Positions 11,730 to 24,539 are shown, counted from the first letter of the stretch. The stretch: DNA of 64,000 nucleotides from Chiridota heheva (GCA_020152595.1 JAIGNY010003802.1:132501-196500); one strand, 5' to 3'. Numbers and translations are program-made. Notes: generated by a model not told the origin, from the letters alone.

Positions 11730-13371
11730 CAGGGGAGGACTGGCCAGTCCGTCCATCGGTCAATGTCCGATGCGCCCGGCCCGCCTTGGTACCGCCCGGC
11801 TTCAATATTCCAGGTATCAGGCTCAAGTGAGGCCCATATGGGGGAAAACTGGGCCACTTGGGCATGGGCCAACCCATATGGGTTAACCCATATGAGATCT
11901 GCTTGGGCTGGCCCATATGGGTACCGTATGGGGAAAATCTGGGCAAGCTCATGTGGGCTGCATGAGGAATGACCCATGTGGACAACATATGGGGAAACCT
12001 GGGCAAGCTCATGTGGGCTGCATGAGGGATGACCCAGTTTATGAGTAAAATATGGGCTATCCATTATGGGCATTCTGTGGAATTCATCTGGGGCCCAAGT
12101 GGGCATGCAATAATATAAGCCAGTCCATACGGGCCATCTCTTATTGGTAACACATATGGGGAAAACCTGGACAAGCTCATGTGGGCTGCATAAGGGATGA
12201 CCCATGTGGGGAACACAAGGGGAAACCTGGGCAAGCCCATGTGGGCGACAAATGACTGGTCCATGTGGGCAACATGTGGAAAAAACCTAGGCATGCCCAT
12301 GTGGGCAGTAAATGGGTCTGCCCATGTGGGTATCATATGGAAAATACCTGGGCAAGCCCTGTGAACAAAATGTGGGTTGGTCCATTTCAGTGTTATATGG
12401 GTAAAAACTGGGCAAGTCAATGTGGGCAGCATATGGGTCGGCCCATGTGGGTATCAAATGGGAAACACCTGGGCATGCCTATGTATGCAGCATATTGAAA
12501 ACACCCTGATGGCAGGAGAAAACTCTCAAGTAGGAGGAGTTTCGATGTTTGGTTTTTGAAAGAAACAATATCTTATTTGTTCTATCCGCAAGCAGTTTGC
12601 TCCCGTTTTCCATTCAATGTGGTTATTGGTGATCAGAACAGAGAAATAGCTTAAAAGATTTGGTGTTTTAATAAACAAATGAAGTGAATATATTTTAATT
12701 TTGGGATTACAATAAACCAATTATGGTGCAAGGATGATACAAAATGAATATATTTTTCAGATCTGGTATGACATTGATTAAGTTCTCCTCTCGCGTATAT
12801 AGATATGCAATTGATGAGGTGTATATGTATATGTGTATCTAGAAAGGTATTCTTTAAGCTCGATCCATTGAGGTCAGTTGATCATATATGGAACAACTGA
12901 CCTCAATGGATATACACAAATCTGGATCCCATGTGTTGCCATATGGAATGGCCCATATGGGCTAGCCCATATTATTGCATGCCCACCTGGACCCCGGATG
13001 AATCCCAAAGAATGTCCATAGGGGATAGCCCATATTCTACCCATAAACTGTTTGCCCATATGAAACCCATATTATGCCCACCTGGACCTCAGATGTTACC
13101 CACATGGGAATCTGGGTTGAATCATATGGGTCCCATATGATTCTTGGGTGCAGATTCCTAAGGGGCCCATATGGGATAACCCAGATGGGTCCCATATTTT
13201 TGCCCATAGTCAGCCCATATGGGCATGCTATCTGCGATTGTGTCTGATATCACAAAGCGTGACAAACCGCCGGAACGGTCCACCGGGACTTCAGACTTCC
13301 CCCGTTCAGTCCATATTGGGGATCCTTTGGGGCACCTCGACCGATGGAATTTGTACCCCAGTCCGCCCCTG
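11730..13371. mobile_element. hAT-like non-autonomous transposon with CCCATATGGG arrays
   Basis: The element is bounded by a perfect 8-bp direct repeat TCCATATC (11722-11729 and 13372-13379), the size of a hAT target-site duplication. Its ends are inverted: left CAGGGGAGGACTGG, right (reverse complement) CAGGGGCGGACTGG, fitting the CAG-start typical of hAT ends. No transposase frame is present. The interior is mostly degenerate ~60-bp tandem units rich in CCCATATGGG, GGGCAAGCTCATGTGGGC and related words, in two blocks (about 11830-12490 and 12940-13230) separated by unique sequence and a perfect hairpin. Long frames on both strands with repeated MGHP/HMG-type residues are artefacts of these units. 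Assignment to hAT rests on the duplication length and end sequence. Confidence 0.85.
12863..12911. repeat. Perfect 18-bp hairpin inside the hAT-like element
   Basis: ATCCATTGAGGTCAGTTG at 12863-12880 is exactly complementary in reverse to 12894-12911, around a 13-base loop. It sits just before the second CCCATATGGG block. Confidence 0.95.
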
Positions 13372-13499
13372 TCCATATCTATGGACAAAAAACTATTTGT
13401 CCAATAAATTGTCAGATTCGTCCCTTAGTTTGGTACCCATATACTACCACAAAGTTCCTGTCTTGATCTGCTGAAAAATAGCAGAAAATACTGGTCCAT

Positions 13500-15530
13500 T
13501 GATATGACTGCTTTAAAGGAATATATTTTTTAATCAGAATTAACAACAGCTCTATCTGACAATGTATGTAATGCTGCTGATCAATTTAATGATATCCTAT
13601 CAAACCTTCTAGACAAACATGCTCCACCTGTTACTAAATCAGTTTCGCATAGCAGTCCTGGTTCACAGATATTGTAAATAAAATCAAGCATTGAACGCAG
13701 AAAGGCTGAACGAAAGTGGATAGCAAGTGGCCTTCGTACTAAATTTTGACAGGTTTAAAGAAGTCAGGAATAATTATAACAAAGAATTGTACTGTGCAAA
13801 ATGTCACTACTTCAACATTCAACCATATAACTAAATGTAGAAACGACTCTAAGTCTATGTTTCGTGCTATCAATGACATTCTACACAATAAGAAACCCAC
13901 CAAGTTACCTGACCATGACTGTCAGACTGTGCAACCACCTCGGTTTGCCTCATATTTTACTGAGTAAAATACAGAACATCAGAGATAACCTCACTTGTAA
14001 AAGTGCAGATATTCCTGTGGTGTCATTGAACTCTCACTCATCAGCTTAAGGGATTCATTTGCCATAGTTGATGAAATGGATATCATACAGATAATATCTA
14101 GCTCAGACAGCTCTTCATGTATTCTTGATCATTCCTCTACCTACCTGGTTGGTTAAATCTGTTGTGGACATTCTGCTGCCATCCATTACTGGAATTATGA
14201 ACAATTTACTCAGTTCCGGTGTTGTCCTAGATAGAGAGAGAGAGTTGAACACACAATTACAATGACGGGGTCGTCGCCTGCGTATTCGGTTATGATAGTA
14301 CAAATGCTATCACGAAACGCTTAATACGACCCGGACGAGAACACAGGTACGACGTTCGGACAGACATAGCATCGACAACCAAGTCAATGTCCACGGCCTT
14401 TGATAACCAGTTGTGGTGCACTGGCGTGTCTACCCACCCCAGGCTTGAACCCGGGGCCTCGTAGTCTGTAGACAGGCATGATAACCGCTACACCACAGTA
14501 GGTAGATGTTGTCCTAGATTCTCTGAAAGAGGCTGCAGCACTTTGAAAGAATTTGAAGGCAAGCTTAGCCTCCACAACATCCTAAAGAACGTCCGTTCTG
14601 TCAGTAACCATGCCACTCCTCTCAAAGGTGCTTTAGCGTGTAGCAGCAAAACAGCTGACAAAGTACATGTCAGAGTTTAATCTGCATGAACCTCTTCAAT
14701 CTGGGTTCAAATAATTTCATAGTGTTGAAACTGTTTTAATCAAGGTGAATAATGATCTACTGTGGATCATGGAGAGGCAAGGACACAATTCTTACACTCT
14801 TAGACCTGACCGCCTGAGTAGTGCTTTCGACACTATCGATCACAAAGTACTATTGCAGCGATTAGAAGATATCTTGGGTATACATGGTATCCACTCTCCT
14901 GGTTTGGATCCTTTCTCTGGGAAGATCTCAGCGGGTTCTTATTGATGGCAAATTTCAATCTCCACAACCATTGCATTTTGGTGTACCACAAGAACCAGTG
15001 CCTGGACCACTGCTATTTGCCATGTACATTCTGCCACTTGGACAACTGATCTGTCAGTATAATCTTGATCTGCATATGTAGGCTGATGACACACTGATTT
15101 ATGTTTCTGTTTATCCAAAACCTGTGGAAGGTGTCAATCTAGCAGTAACCAAATTAAAGGACTGTGTAAATATAATTCAAGATTTTATGTCACGAAACTT
15201 TCTTAAACTCTATGCCGATAAAACTGAAGTGATGGTACAGAGCGCAACTTGCGAAATTAAATTTGGCCTCTGTGACTATAGCACTGATGCTCGTATCAAA
15301 TTTAGCCGTTTGTAATCTTGGTGTGATGTTTGATACTGGCATGTCAATGTCTGCTCATGTGACCAATATTATCAAATCTGCCAATTACCACCTAATAAAT
15401 AGAAGTAGAGTGAGAAACTGAGAAAGATGCTTACTTTGGATGCAAATAAATTAGTCACTCACACTCTTGTATCTGCCAAATTAGATGTTAAATATAAGTT
15501 AAGCATTTAATTTGCATAAATACGTGAAAA
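13500..15530 (+). pseudogene. CR1/L2-like LINE relic (endonuclease tail, reverse transcriptase)
   Basis: Several plus-strand frames read in order as a decayed LINE ORF2. First come DKHAPPVTKSV and ERRKAERKWIASGL, the linker between endonuclease and RT. Then RAINDILHNKKPTKLP; then LSSAFDTIDHKVLLQRLE (RT motif A region), GVPQEPVPGPLLFAMYI (motif B region) and ADDTLIYVS (catalytic motif C, 15078-15110), preceded by an in-frame stop. NKLVTHTLVSAKLD follows near 15450. Stops and frameshifts separate the pieces. A SINE (14233-14506) interrupts the element with a 13-bp target duplication. FIYNGIKVWN near 15895-15925 could be part of the tail, displaced by a GC-rich insertion. RT would copy LINE RNA at a nicked target, but this copy cannot encode it. 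Confidence 0.85.
14233..14506 (-). mobile_element. tRNA-derived SINE, copy B, with 13-bp target duplication
   Basis: It lies between perfect direct repeats TGTTGTCCTAGAT (14220-14232 and 14507-14519). On the minus strand it starts CTACTGTGGTGTAGCGGT (A box at 14485-14495), has the B box GGGTTCAAGCC near 14443-14453, then a ~180-base body, and ends in a CTCTCT tail next to the duplication. It is inserted into the LINE relic at 13500-15530 and so is younger than it. Confidence 0.93.
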
Positions 15531-15554
15531 ATTGAAAAATTTATTTGGAATATA

Positions 15555-15845
15555 AAATTTTACATATGAAAGAATAGTAAATATGTAAATAATAAAAAAT
15601 AAAAAAAACATTTTTCATGACTTTTCCCCCCTTTTCTGTGGAATTGACTATATATTTCGCTCCTGCATGCTGGCGGTGGTCTTGATAGTGGTGCGGCGGA
15701 GTTCGAGGAGCAGAGGGTAAAGCCCCCTGAAGTCCTCGCATTTTCATAATCCCGGCGCAAAAGTAGTGCGGCGAGCACTGCACCAGCCGCACCGCCTAAG
15801 ACGGGCCTGCTTTTTAGCGCACAGAACATGGATATTAAGATCATG
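15555..15845. other. GC-rich dispersed-repeat-like insertion
   Basis: A GC-rich block (15655-15820) in otherwise AT-rich DNA interrupts the tail of the LINE relic. It supports 83-94-codon minus-strand frames with low-complexity Ala/Leu composition and no family motif. It is more likely a repeat fragment than a gene. Confidence 0.4.
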
Positions 15846-16043
15846 ATACCCTAGCAATCTTTTTGTCCCATCTGTCAAAAGCAATGGCTTACCATCTTTT
15901 ATCTACAATGGTATTAAAGTCTGGAACCATCATCAAGGATAACCATGCACTCCAAAGATGCTTTTAAATTGAATTGCAAGAAAATCCTCACTGAAGCATG
16001 CTGGGTTATTGCTGCTTCTGTGTTTTAAATGAGTCTATCTTAA

Positions 16044-16535
16044 AAAGGATTACTTCAGGAGTCCTGCAAGTTTATCTTATTTGAAAGAGGACTTTAAAAG
16101 AAACAAAATGGCGAAGAAAGCATTTAAAAATCTTATTCCGTTAAGGAGATATTTTAAGGTTAAAGTTCGGTATCATTTGTGTAGAAACGACTGAGATCAG
16201 GCTAGTTGTGATGTTCTACCCTCAGATTCCTCAGTCTTGATGTATTCTATCATATTTTGTTCTGCGATTTTGTGGCTTATAAACCTTGGGATATGTCAAA
16301 AAATAGTAAAACTGAATCTAGGGAGGGTATTTATAACATACCACCTCAAGAAAGTTTGAAGAATAATGATTTAATAAGTGAAAGAATTAAATAAACTTTC
16401 TTTTTAAATACATAAAGACTTTGAGGAGTCTGAGGCTGTGACGTCACAAGTAGTCTAATTTCAGTCGTTTATACAGAAATAATACCAAACTTTAAACTTA
16501 AAGAACTCCTTAACAGCTTAACGGAATCAGATTTA
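16044..16535. mobile_element. Inverted-repeat MITE, copy 1 (right end truncated)
   Basis: It starts AAAGGATTACTTCAGGAG and then GAAAGAGGACTTTAAAAGAA. An inner block containing CTTATTCCGTTAAGGAGATA and GTAGAAACGACTGAGATCAG (near 16130-16200) returns in inverted, diverged form near 16435-16530 (TTTCAGTCGTTTATACAG, then CTTAACGGAATCAGATTT). The same arrangement occurs at 25780-26340 and 56850-57400. The outer right end is missing here. Confidence 0.85.
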
Positions 16536-16539
16536 GGGT

Positions 16540-18515
16540 TTGTATATCTAAATTGGGCTCACTTTTCACTGTTTATGATTTTAATATTTTATTCCTTTGT
16601 ATTATTATTATTTTTCATATATATGCTCCTTTTTGTTTTAGTTTTGCATTTTGTATGCCCCTTTTACCATTTTATACTGTTCTCCTATTGTAAGTTTGCT
16701 TTTTTGCTATTTTAGTCATTTGTCAGGTCTATTAGGTTGTGTAACGGCCTTTAAGATTCGCTTTAAATCTAAATTCGCTTTAGTGGGGCGCGATTTTCTG
16801 TCGCGACGCGAATTTTGCTTTAATGGGCGTAGAAAAGCCCTTTCGATCAATTTTCAGTTATCATCTGAATAGCCATGCGATGACGATGCTTCTCTGAAAA
16901 CAAGAGGTCAAAATGTTTCTTTTCCTTTGTTTTATTCAATTTTGTATCAAAAATCACTCGCCGCGTTCCGTTCGATGTGGAACGGCCTTGACTCTCTCCG
17001 CGAATTTGTGTGTAACCAGGGAGTTGAAATCCCTGCGCACGCGAAGTGAATGGCAGTCAGTTAGTTCCCAGCCTCGCGAAAAGTCGCTTATTCACTTCTG
17101 TGCGTATTCCGCCCACAAAAAACGTTATTAATACATGAAATTTAGACAGATAAAGGGTTGAAAATACTATTCATTAACATTTAAAGAACTACTTCGGGCA
17201 AAAAATAATGAAAATCGGAGGAATTTAAAACGATTTCATATTTTGAAAAAACGGGTGCCAAAAAACGTGGTCACAAACCACATTTCCAGTCTTCGGCCCG
17301 TATGATTTTTACATATGTGATAGAAAAATTCCCTTTCCATGTTAATCTATGAAAATAAGCATGAAGACCATAGGAAACCAGTAAGGGGTTCGCAAGTTTT
17401 GCACCTATTTCCAGAGGAACCATGTTATTTTCGCTAATATCGTACAATCCATATCATGATTGGACAATGTGCAGTCACGTGGTGTTGTTTACATCTGTAT
17501 CGTAATCTCGCATGTGCATGCTGTATATGTACCGTATAAAATGGCGTTCGCACGAAATAGCCACAAACCTGTGGGGCCCCTAATGCCAGTTTCTTTGAAA
17601 TAACCAACAGTATATACTTCAGCATGGGAACTTAATTGTATATCAAATTCAGAATAAAATGAATGATATTTGGTGACGACAGAGCTTCTTGAGGGAACTG
17701 ATTACACTCAGTGTATGTAGGATTTTGATAATTAGAACCTTGGTATATGCATAATGTGGTGTCGATACTGATTTTCTCAAATTCAGCCTGTGCAATAGTA
17801 TTTTCACTATTCTTTTGCTATAATTCATAGGGATAAATACATTTATATTTGCTTATATTGTTAAAATACAATTTCACCAGAGATTACTTATCCATATAAC
17901 AAATCCTTGATTTCATGTTGTACCTCCTGTAAACACATTGTTGCTTTGTAGGCGGTATGAATTTTCATCATCATGAACTATGGATTGGACTCTGCTTCCT
18001 CTGACAAAATGTTAAGTTGAGATTATTTTGGTAATTTAGTATGATAGCAATTTAATGAATTATGCCAATTAAAATTACACGCATTCAAACATAACGAAAA
18101 ATATTCAATTTGTTTTTATGGACCTGGGGATAAATCTGGCAGGAAATCACATTCAAATGGTCAGAAAAACACTGACTCTCATCTCCAATGGCGTGCATAT
18201 AAAAACAAAACATAACCTTCGTGAGGTCGCAGATCAGCAGATCAGTAAACAACAGCAATCACACAATGTCAGCATACAGAAACGGGTTGGGTGAAAGACA
18301 TTTGGCCAAACGATGGTAAATGATTCCATAACTAACTAGGCCCTAGGCTAGGTCAGAGTAATAAATAGATGGATGCAAAACAATAAATCTTATTCTAGCA
18401 ACCACACTAGCTTACTCTTGATCGCGATAAGAATCCACATAAAATTGAAAGCTGATCTCTGTAATGGTGGCCATTTTAACTTAAAATTACCGTCACTAAT
18501 CGCCACCGGGCCCAT
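16540..18515. other. No gene seen
   Basis: Frames of 60-75 codons at 16651-17131 show no recognisable domain. No tRNA or other RNA gene is evident. Confidence 0.5.
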
Positions 18516-18517
18516 AA

Positions 18518-19005
18518 AAATGTGGTACTGGCAGAAAGCTTCTCTATACGGATACGAATAGTCATCTGCTTGAAATCCAAACCGAGGATGTGTATGCTGA
18601 TATGAGTTCTGAGTCACACCTCTATGACACGAGTAACTGTCCAAAAGACCACCTGCTCCACAGCACCACGAACAAAAAGGTGCTTGGCAAAATGAAAGAC
18701 GAATATGCTGGAGTACCCATTAGCGAGTATATAGGACTTCGACCTAAAATGTATTCTATCCTGAAGGAAGATGGAGGCGAGATTCGAAAAGCAAAAGGTG
18801 TTAAAAAGTATGTTGCGAAAAAAAAATATACAAAAAAGCACTATATGACAGCAAGACATTTCGTCATGGTATGAATCTATTGAGAAGCGAACACCTCATT
18901 ATATAAAGCATGCGAATGAATACAATTTCCTTGTCACCTCTCAATACCAAGTGCTGGGTTGTGAGTAGATCACCCACCTCAAAGGCCTTTGACTACAGGG
19001 ATTAA
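18518..19005 (+). pseudogene. Family-B DNA polymerase C-terminal fragment (Polinton/Maverick type)
   Basis: One frame is open from 18518 to 18874. It begins KCGTGRKLLYTDTNSH, which matches the region around motif C (YxDTDS) of protein-primed family-B polymerases; the second catalytic Asp position is Asn here. It continues DTSNCPKDH, NKKVLGKMKDE, EYIGLRPKMYS and KAKGVKKYV, a series I associate with the C-terminal part of polymerases of Polinton-like elements and related invertebrate sequences. Near 18840-18850 the frame shifts at an A-run. The next frame (LYDSKTFRHGMNLLRSEHLI, then a stop, then LSPLNTK) carries on to TAA at 19003-19005. The N-terminal palm, exonuclease and other element genes are absent nearby. 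A remnant of a large self-synthesising DNA transposon or related viral integrant is inferred. Confidence 0.7.
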
Positions 19006-19024
19006 ACATACAAAAAAGATAAAG

Positions 19025-19027
<3 letters not shown>

Positions 19028-19075
<48 letters not shown>
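19028..19075. repeat. (TA)n microsatellite
   Basis: About 48 bases of alternating TA immediately after the polymerase fragment. Confidence 0.95.
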
Positions 19076-19080
<5 letters not shown>

Positions 19081-19129
19081 TTTATAAATAAATAAATATT
19101 TTTCTGTCATATTTTTCAAGATAGGTGGG

Positions 19130-19575
19130 TGGCGGCCCCAGACAAAAACGACAAAAAGTGCGTCAGAACCCCAGTTAGTGAAATACAAAAATTTTTTTAA
19201 CAACGACGCAAGTTAGTGAAAACAAAAACAACATAAAAAATGGTCCAGAACCAGTGAAAACAAATTGACATAAAAAGTGGCTCGTAGTAGTGTTCAAAAG
19301 AGGGGTTTTGGGGCCCAGTCCACTCAGTGAAATCAAAAAATATGAAAACGACGCAAAAGTGCGCCAGAACCCAGCCCCAAACAAAGAAACGACGTAAAAA
19401 TTGGCCCAGAATCCCTATTTTGTATACTACTCCTCTCGATATAGCCTATTTTCGATAATTGCCGTTTGCCCCTTCTGGCACCTACAGCTGAATATACCAA
19501 CACTGCAACATAAAAAGTGGTCCAGAACCAGCAGACCAGTGAAAACAAAACGACATAAAAAGCAACACTGTACTG
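19130..19575. repeat. Degenerate tandem repeat, CCAGAACCAGTGAAAAC family
   Basis: Units of about 35-60 bases built from CAGAACC, AGTGAAAACAAA and CGACATAAAAAGTGG recur irregularly through the block. The inverted TCAGCTGTAG-like sequence near 19480 interrupts it. Confidence 0.6.
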
Positions 19576-19579
19576 TTCT

Positions 19580-22565
19580 TGGCCAGTTGAAAACTTTGGA
19601 ATCCGCAATGGGTTCGCTTTGCTTATAAACCTCCGACTTTTACAGCTGACTGCGTTAATGCTTCCCAAGTGTCAGGGTGTACTCGTGCATTTTCAGACAC
19701 TTGCTCCCATATTTTTTGTAAAAAAAATGTAGAAAAATAACACATTAAAGGTATATTTTGAACGTAAATTGTTTGCACATTAAATAAATAGTCCTTTTTA
19801 ACATAAAAAGCAAAGCGAAGTTTGGCAGCACGTTTTTGGTCGGTACTCTCTCTTCAAACTTTTGGGTGAAATCCACTATGACCCACGAAACTATATTCTG
19901 GTGTCTGTACCTCCACAGTATGCCTACTATGAAATACAAGCAAATTTTGAAGTTTAAATTGAGCCAGGTTCATAAACAAAGCTCTTCAAAAGCGCAAAGA
20001 GTCTTTATCATAATTATTATGTTGTATAAATAATAATTACTTTTTGTTCAACGATCCCATTATCCTTTTGTTTTTGAATAATCATTTTTTTTTTTTTTTG
20101 GTATGGGCATGTATTTTGTGTCTACGTTCGTGTTTGTTTGTGTTTAAAACATTATTAATTCTTTTTTGATCAAAAATTGTTAAATCAATATACTTATTTT
20201 TGTATGTAATAGGCTTTGATCAAAAATTGTTAAAATCAATATACTTATTTTTGTATGTAATAGGCTGGAGGCCTGAACATTGAATGAAATAAATATATAA
20301 TACTATCAGATATTCAATTGTATAAGCTTTAAACGCTCAGAATAGCACCTCAACTTCAACTTTGAAGAACGCGCCCCGAGAAACACTGTCGGTATGAAAC
20401 TGCCACTGTCATTTTTATCCCATTTCACATTCTCTCAACGAGTTGACCATGTATTAGGAAATCATTGGATCACAAATTTTGTGATAATACAAAGTGGAGC
20501 AACGTGAAAATGAAATAGGAAACTCAGTGACCGCATATTAAGGTCATGTAATCGTTCAAGCGGGTACTAAAATGCCACAGGCACAGAAAACCAGGATCAA
20601 GGGGCGGATTCTGTATGATGTATACTTTTTAAGTTACAAAAAAAAAATCAAAGTTTGTAATATTTTTCAGCATGTGCAAAAGTGATGATGAAAAGGAATA
20701 CAGCTAAGATTCTTTAACGTAATTCTAAGTTCTTTCTTAACTTCAAATAACAAAGAACGTTCTACTGTTAAATCTGGGTCAAAGTTATGATAATATCTAA
20801 TTTATTAACCAACTTCTCCCATTTAAAATATTTTGGGGAAGGACTAAAAGCAGTAAGCTAACAGCAATAATTTTCAAAATATTGCACAATTTATGCTAAT
20901 TGGGTATCTAAGTTTTAAAATTATGTAAAATGAACACTTGCTATAACCTGGTAAACGCAGGTATAACCGCTTTTGACTTTTTACTATCTGCGTGGTTTTT
21001 AGTATATTTTAAACCATTTAAATTCATGCTGTTGCTCCCTGTCCATCAGAGGCGTAGGAAGCGCCGGTTGAGAGGACTAGAGGAGAAATTGGGGATAATT
21101 TTTTTAATGAAATATGTAATAAAATTATTGGATATTTTGGTAAAATTGGCCAATCTTTCCCGAAAATTGACCAAAAATTTCAACAAATATAGAAAATGTT
21201 GTCCATAGACCTAACAGTTTAAGGGAAAGAAACAACACACGTCGAAGTCTCGAATTCTTGCAATCCCAAATTACAATAGAGTACAGGCGCCACAACTTGA
21301 TGAGTTCACCATCAGGACAATGACAAAGTTGCAGTAAAACAAGGAATTTGTCATGGGGAAATCCCTCGTAAAACATAAAAAAAAAAAAAAACACCTGCTT
21401 AAGCACGAGGAACTATACTGCTAAATGGAACCTTCCAGCCATCCAGGGTCCAGATTTAAGATAAACGTCGTGGTGGTGAAGAAGGGAGGGGGGAGGGTCT
21501 CTTACACACGGGGCACATTTTAATGAGCTATAGTTGACACCGTAGTTCAAAGCACTGACAAAAGTTTTAAAAAGCAAAAACAAAGGTCTTCAGCCTGAGC
21601 TGTCAGACAGCCGCAAATCCACCACTGACTATTCTTAAACGTAATCGATCTAAGGTGCAACGTACACCTGACCCCTTCCCTCTCTCTGCTGGATTGACAG
21701 TAAAACTTCACCCGTCCGCCACCATGCCCACACCGCCAATTAAGCCCGCATTGGTAAAAGGTCACGTCCGAGTTATAAACCCAACCTGTTTCTCATGACC
21801 TACAATTTCACAAAGCTAGTTCCGTGATACACCGAAATCTGAATAGAGAACAAAAACAACCGATTTGTATGTGGTTTTCTAATATTGACAAATCACATTC
21901 AGATAATATTTGCTTTTTTATTGTTGCAAGCGGATTCTTTATACCATGAAATTAATACAGAAAACTGCATAGGTATAAGCCTAAACATTGCCAGTAGTTA
22001 TATGATTTCAACAAAAGAATATGAAATCTTTAAGGCAGTAAGGCAAGGTATTTTGATACCTTTGGAATAAAATGTGATTGAATTATACGATTCCATTTTG
22101 TATGTTGGTCCAAAGTACACAATTAATCCTACAAAAGTTATGTATATCGCTTTAAGGCATATGCAGAGGCAATTACTTGGGCTAAAATCAACCGGGAAGT
22201 CATTTAAAATCCACTAAAAACACGCAATAAATGATGAAGAAAGCAAAACATAAATAAATATCTGATATGAAAAATTGGCCATTTGACAGCTTTTTTGAAG
22301 ATTTTTGTGGAAACATGTGGAAATATGTACATTCTTGTGTTACTCTTGTGAAGTATGAATGGGACATAGGTTCTAATTTCTGATGTAAATTCATTGTATT
22401 TTAGACCTCTACTATTTCTTTTTGAAAAAGGGGAAATGTTTCTAATGAAGAAGATTTGATCTTTACCATAATTTTAAGCCAGCAAGCTGGAGAAGGCATT
22501 CTGACTGTTCATCTTCATGGTCCATTCAAAGTTTATTGTTTTTTGTACTGAATACAGTCTAATAT
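19580..22565. other. No gene seen; one short tandem duplication
   Basis: A ~51-base duplication (TTTGATCAAAAATTGTTAAA to GTATGTAATAGGCT) occupies about 20166-20265. A T-run lies at 20086-20099. No supported genes. Confidence 0.55.
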
Positions 22566-22567
22566 TT

Positions 22568-22789
<222 letters not shown>

Positions 22790-24340
22790 TAACCCACTAA
22801 GTGGTTAGAATTGTTTTAATCGACCTGCCAGTTTGCCTCCCCACAACTCAACTGAAATCCGAGGCTCAAGCCTGACTTGCCCCTGCATTCCAGGCTTTCC
22901 ATAACAGTCTGACAGTGACATTGATAGTCTAGAACTTTAGAGTGATAAAACAATCAGCAGAATATATAATTGTTTTAAATTTCTCATTTGATTCATTTAC
23001 CTAATTCTTTCAATATTTACAATTAAAAAAACGACCTACCGTTTTTATAATTTTTGACCGCAATATTTTCAAAACGTAAAGCTAAGATCCTTATCACTTT
23101 TAGGGTTAAAAAAAGGACACAATATTCTCGGAAAATGAACTCGAAAATAAATTAAAATTGGCAAATTTTCAGACTTTTTCTCCAAATTATCGAGATAGTA
23201 AGTATTTCCCCCTTTTTTTTCTCTCTTACACTATATTGTATGGTAAGGATTTTTTTAGAAATAGATCAAAAAAAGAGAAGGTTTATAGCGTGTGTATATG
23301 GTTCAGGTACATTTGCCTCAGTCCACTGCCCGATTGCAGAATTGCACACAGTTGCGAATTGGCGTGTCAATCTGGTACATTATATTCAAGTGCTAACTTA
23401 ATTCAAGAACTGCAGTGTATTAAAACTAATTATTCAGCGGCCGGAAAACTTGCAAAATGCATGCGGAATTAATGTGTGAGCGCTTTAAGTACATAGGAAA
23501 AGGGCTGTAAAGCTGCCCCGGAAGTTGCCCTTGAAAAATTTTCACCTCCCCGGTCTGCCGGTTGCATACTTTTTTGAAAACTTTACTTAAATTTTTGATA
23601 GTTTTTTGTAAAATCTGGCAATATTTTCCGAAAATGAGGGAATTATCCCGAAAATTAAAGAAAAGTGTAAATTATCATTACATTCATTTTACTTACTTCT
23701 GGCAAAAATATCTATACCTCGTTCTTTCCGCTAAATTACCTCTCCAAATCCATCTGCCTTATGGAAATGAAAGGGCATTTGTCGTCTTTAATGTATGAGG
23801 TAAATATAATTCAATTTGTGGTCAAAATACGATGGCCCAATGTGCACTTATAATTATTCTGATATAGTCTAATCAGTAATCGCTTTTAATCAAATGTACG
23901 CCGCCACATTTTAATTACGATAGATGGCCTGAAATTCTCCTTCAAACAAGCATATTATTTATTTTTCGGAAAGCTAGAAGTTACTAAATATATATAAAAG
24001 GTTTTGGGAATAACCATTATCGCGACGTAGGAAAAAAAATGACATACCGAGAAGAAAGGGAAGGGGAAGGGGGGTGGGGGAGGGGGAGGGGGAAGGGAGT
24101 TTGATTTTGCCCCAACACGGCCAACCTACATAACTTTTGTCAGATTACACAACATCTTGGCAAAATATTACAGTGTACTTGAACTTTGAATTTTATTCAA
24201 TCTTTGTCGACCCCTTCCAAATCCGGGAAAGTAGAGATAAAAAATGGAGAAACAAAAATAGCATGAGTATAGTCTTAATGTGACTCGTAAAATAGGAAAG
24301 ATACTATATACAAATGTATGTACATTATAAATGTACAGTT
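22790..24340. other. No gene seen; G-rich tract at 24058-24099
   Basis: AT-rich DNA with the 23158-23472 frame lacking any recognisable domain. A G-run cluster at 24058-24099 has at least four runs of four or more G. Confidence 0.55.
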
Positions 24341-24342
24341 AA

Positions 24343-24458
24343 GATTTAGAAAGATATGGCATGTATTTAGAAAGATATGGCATATATTTAGAAAGATATG
24401 GCATGTATTTAGAAAGATATAGCATGTATTTAGAAAGATATGACATGTATTTAGAAAA
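24343..24458. repeat. 21-bp tandem repeat (ATTTAGAAAGATATGGCATG)
   Basis: Five to six head-to-tail copies of the 21-base unit with single-base differences (GGCAT, AGCAT, GACAT). Confidence 0.93.
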
Positions 24459-24539
24459 TCTTTGAAGGTCGCTGAGAAAACAAAGGCAAAAGGAGTAAGG
24501 ACAGAACGGAATTTATTTTCTGAAAATGTTTAGTTATCA

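Noticed and set aside
11603-12498. Frames of up to 200 codons with repeated HMG/MGHP-like residues
   Set aside because: They follow the CCCATATGGG units of a transposon, occur on both strands and have no protein-family features.
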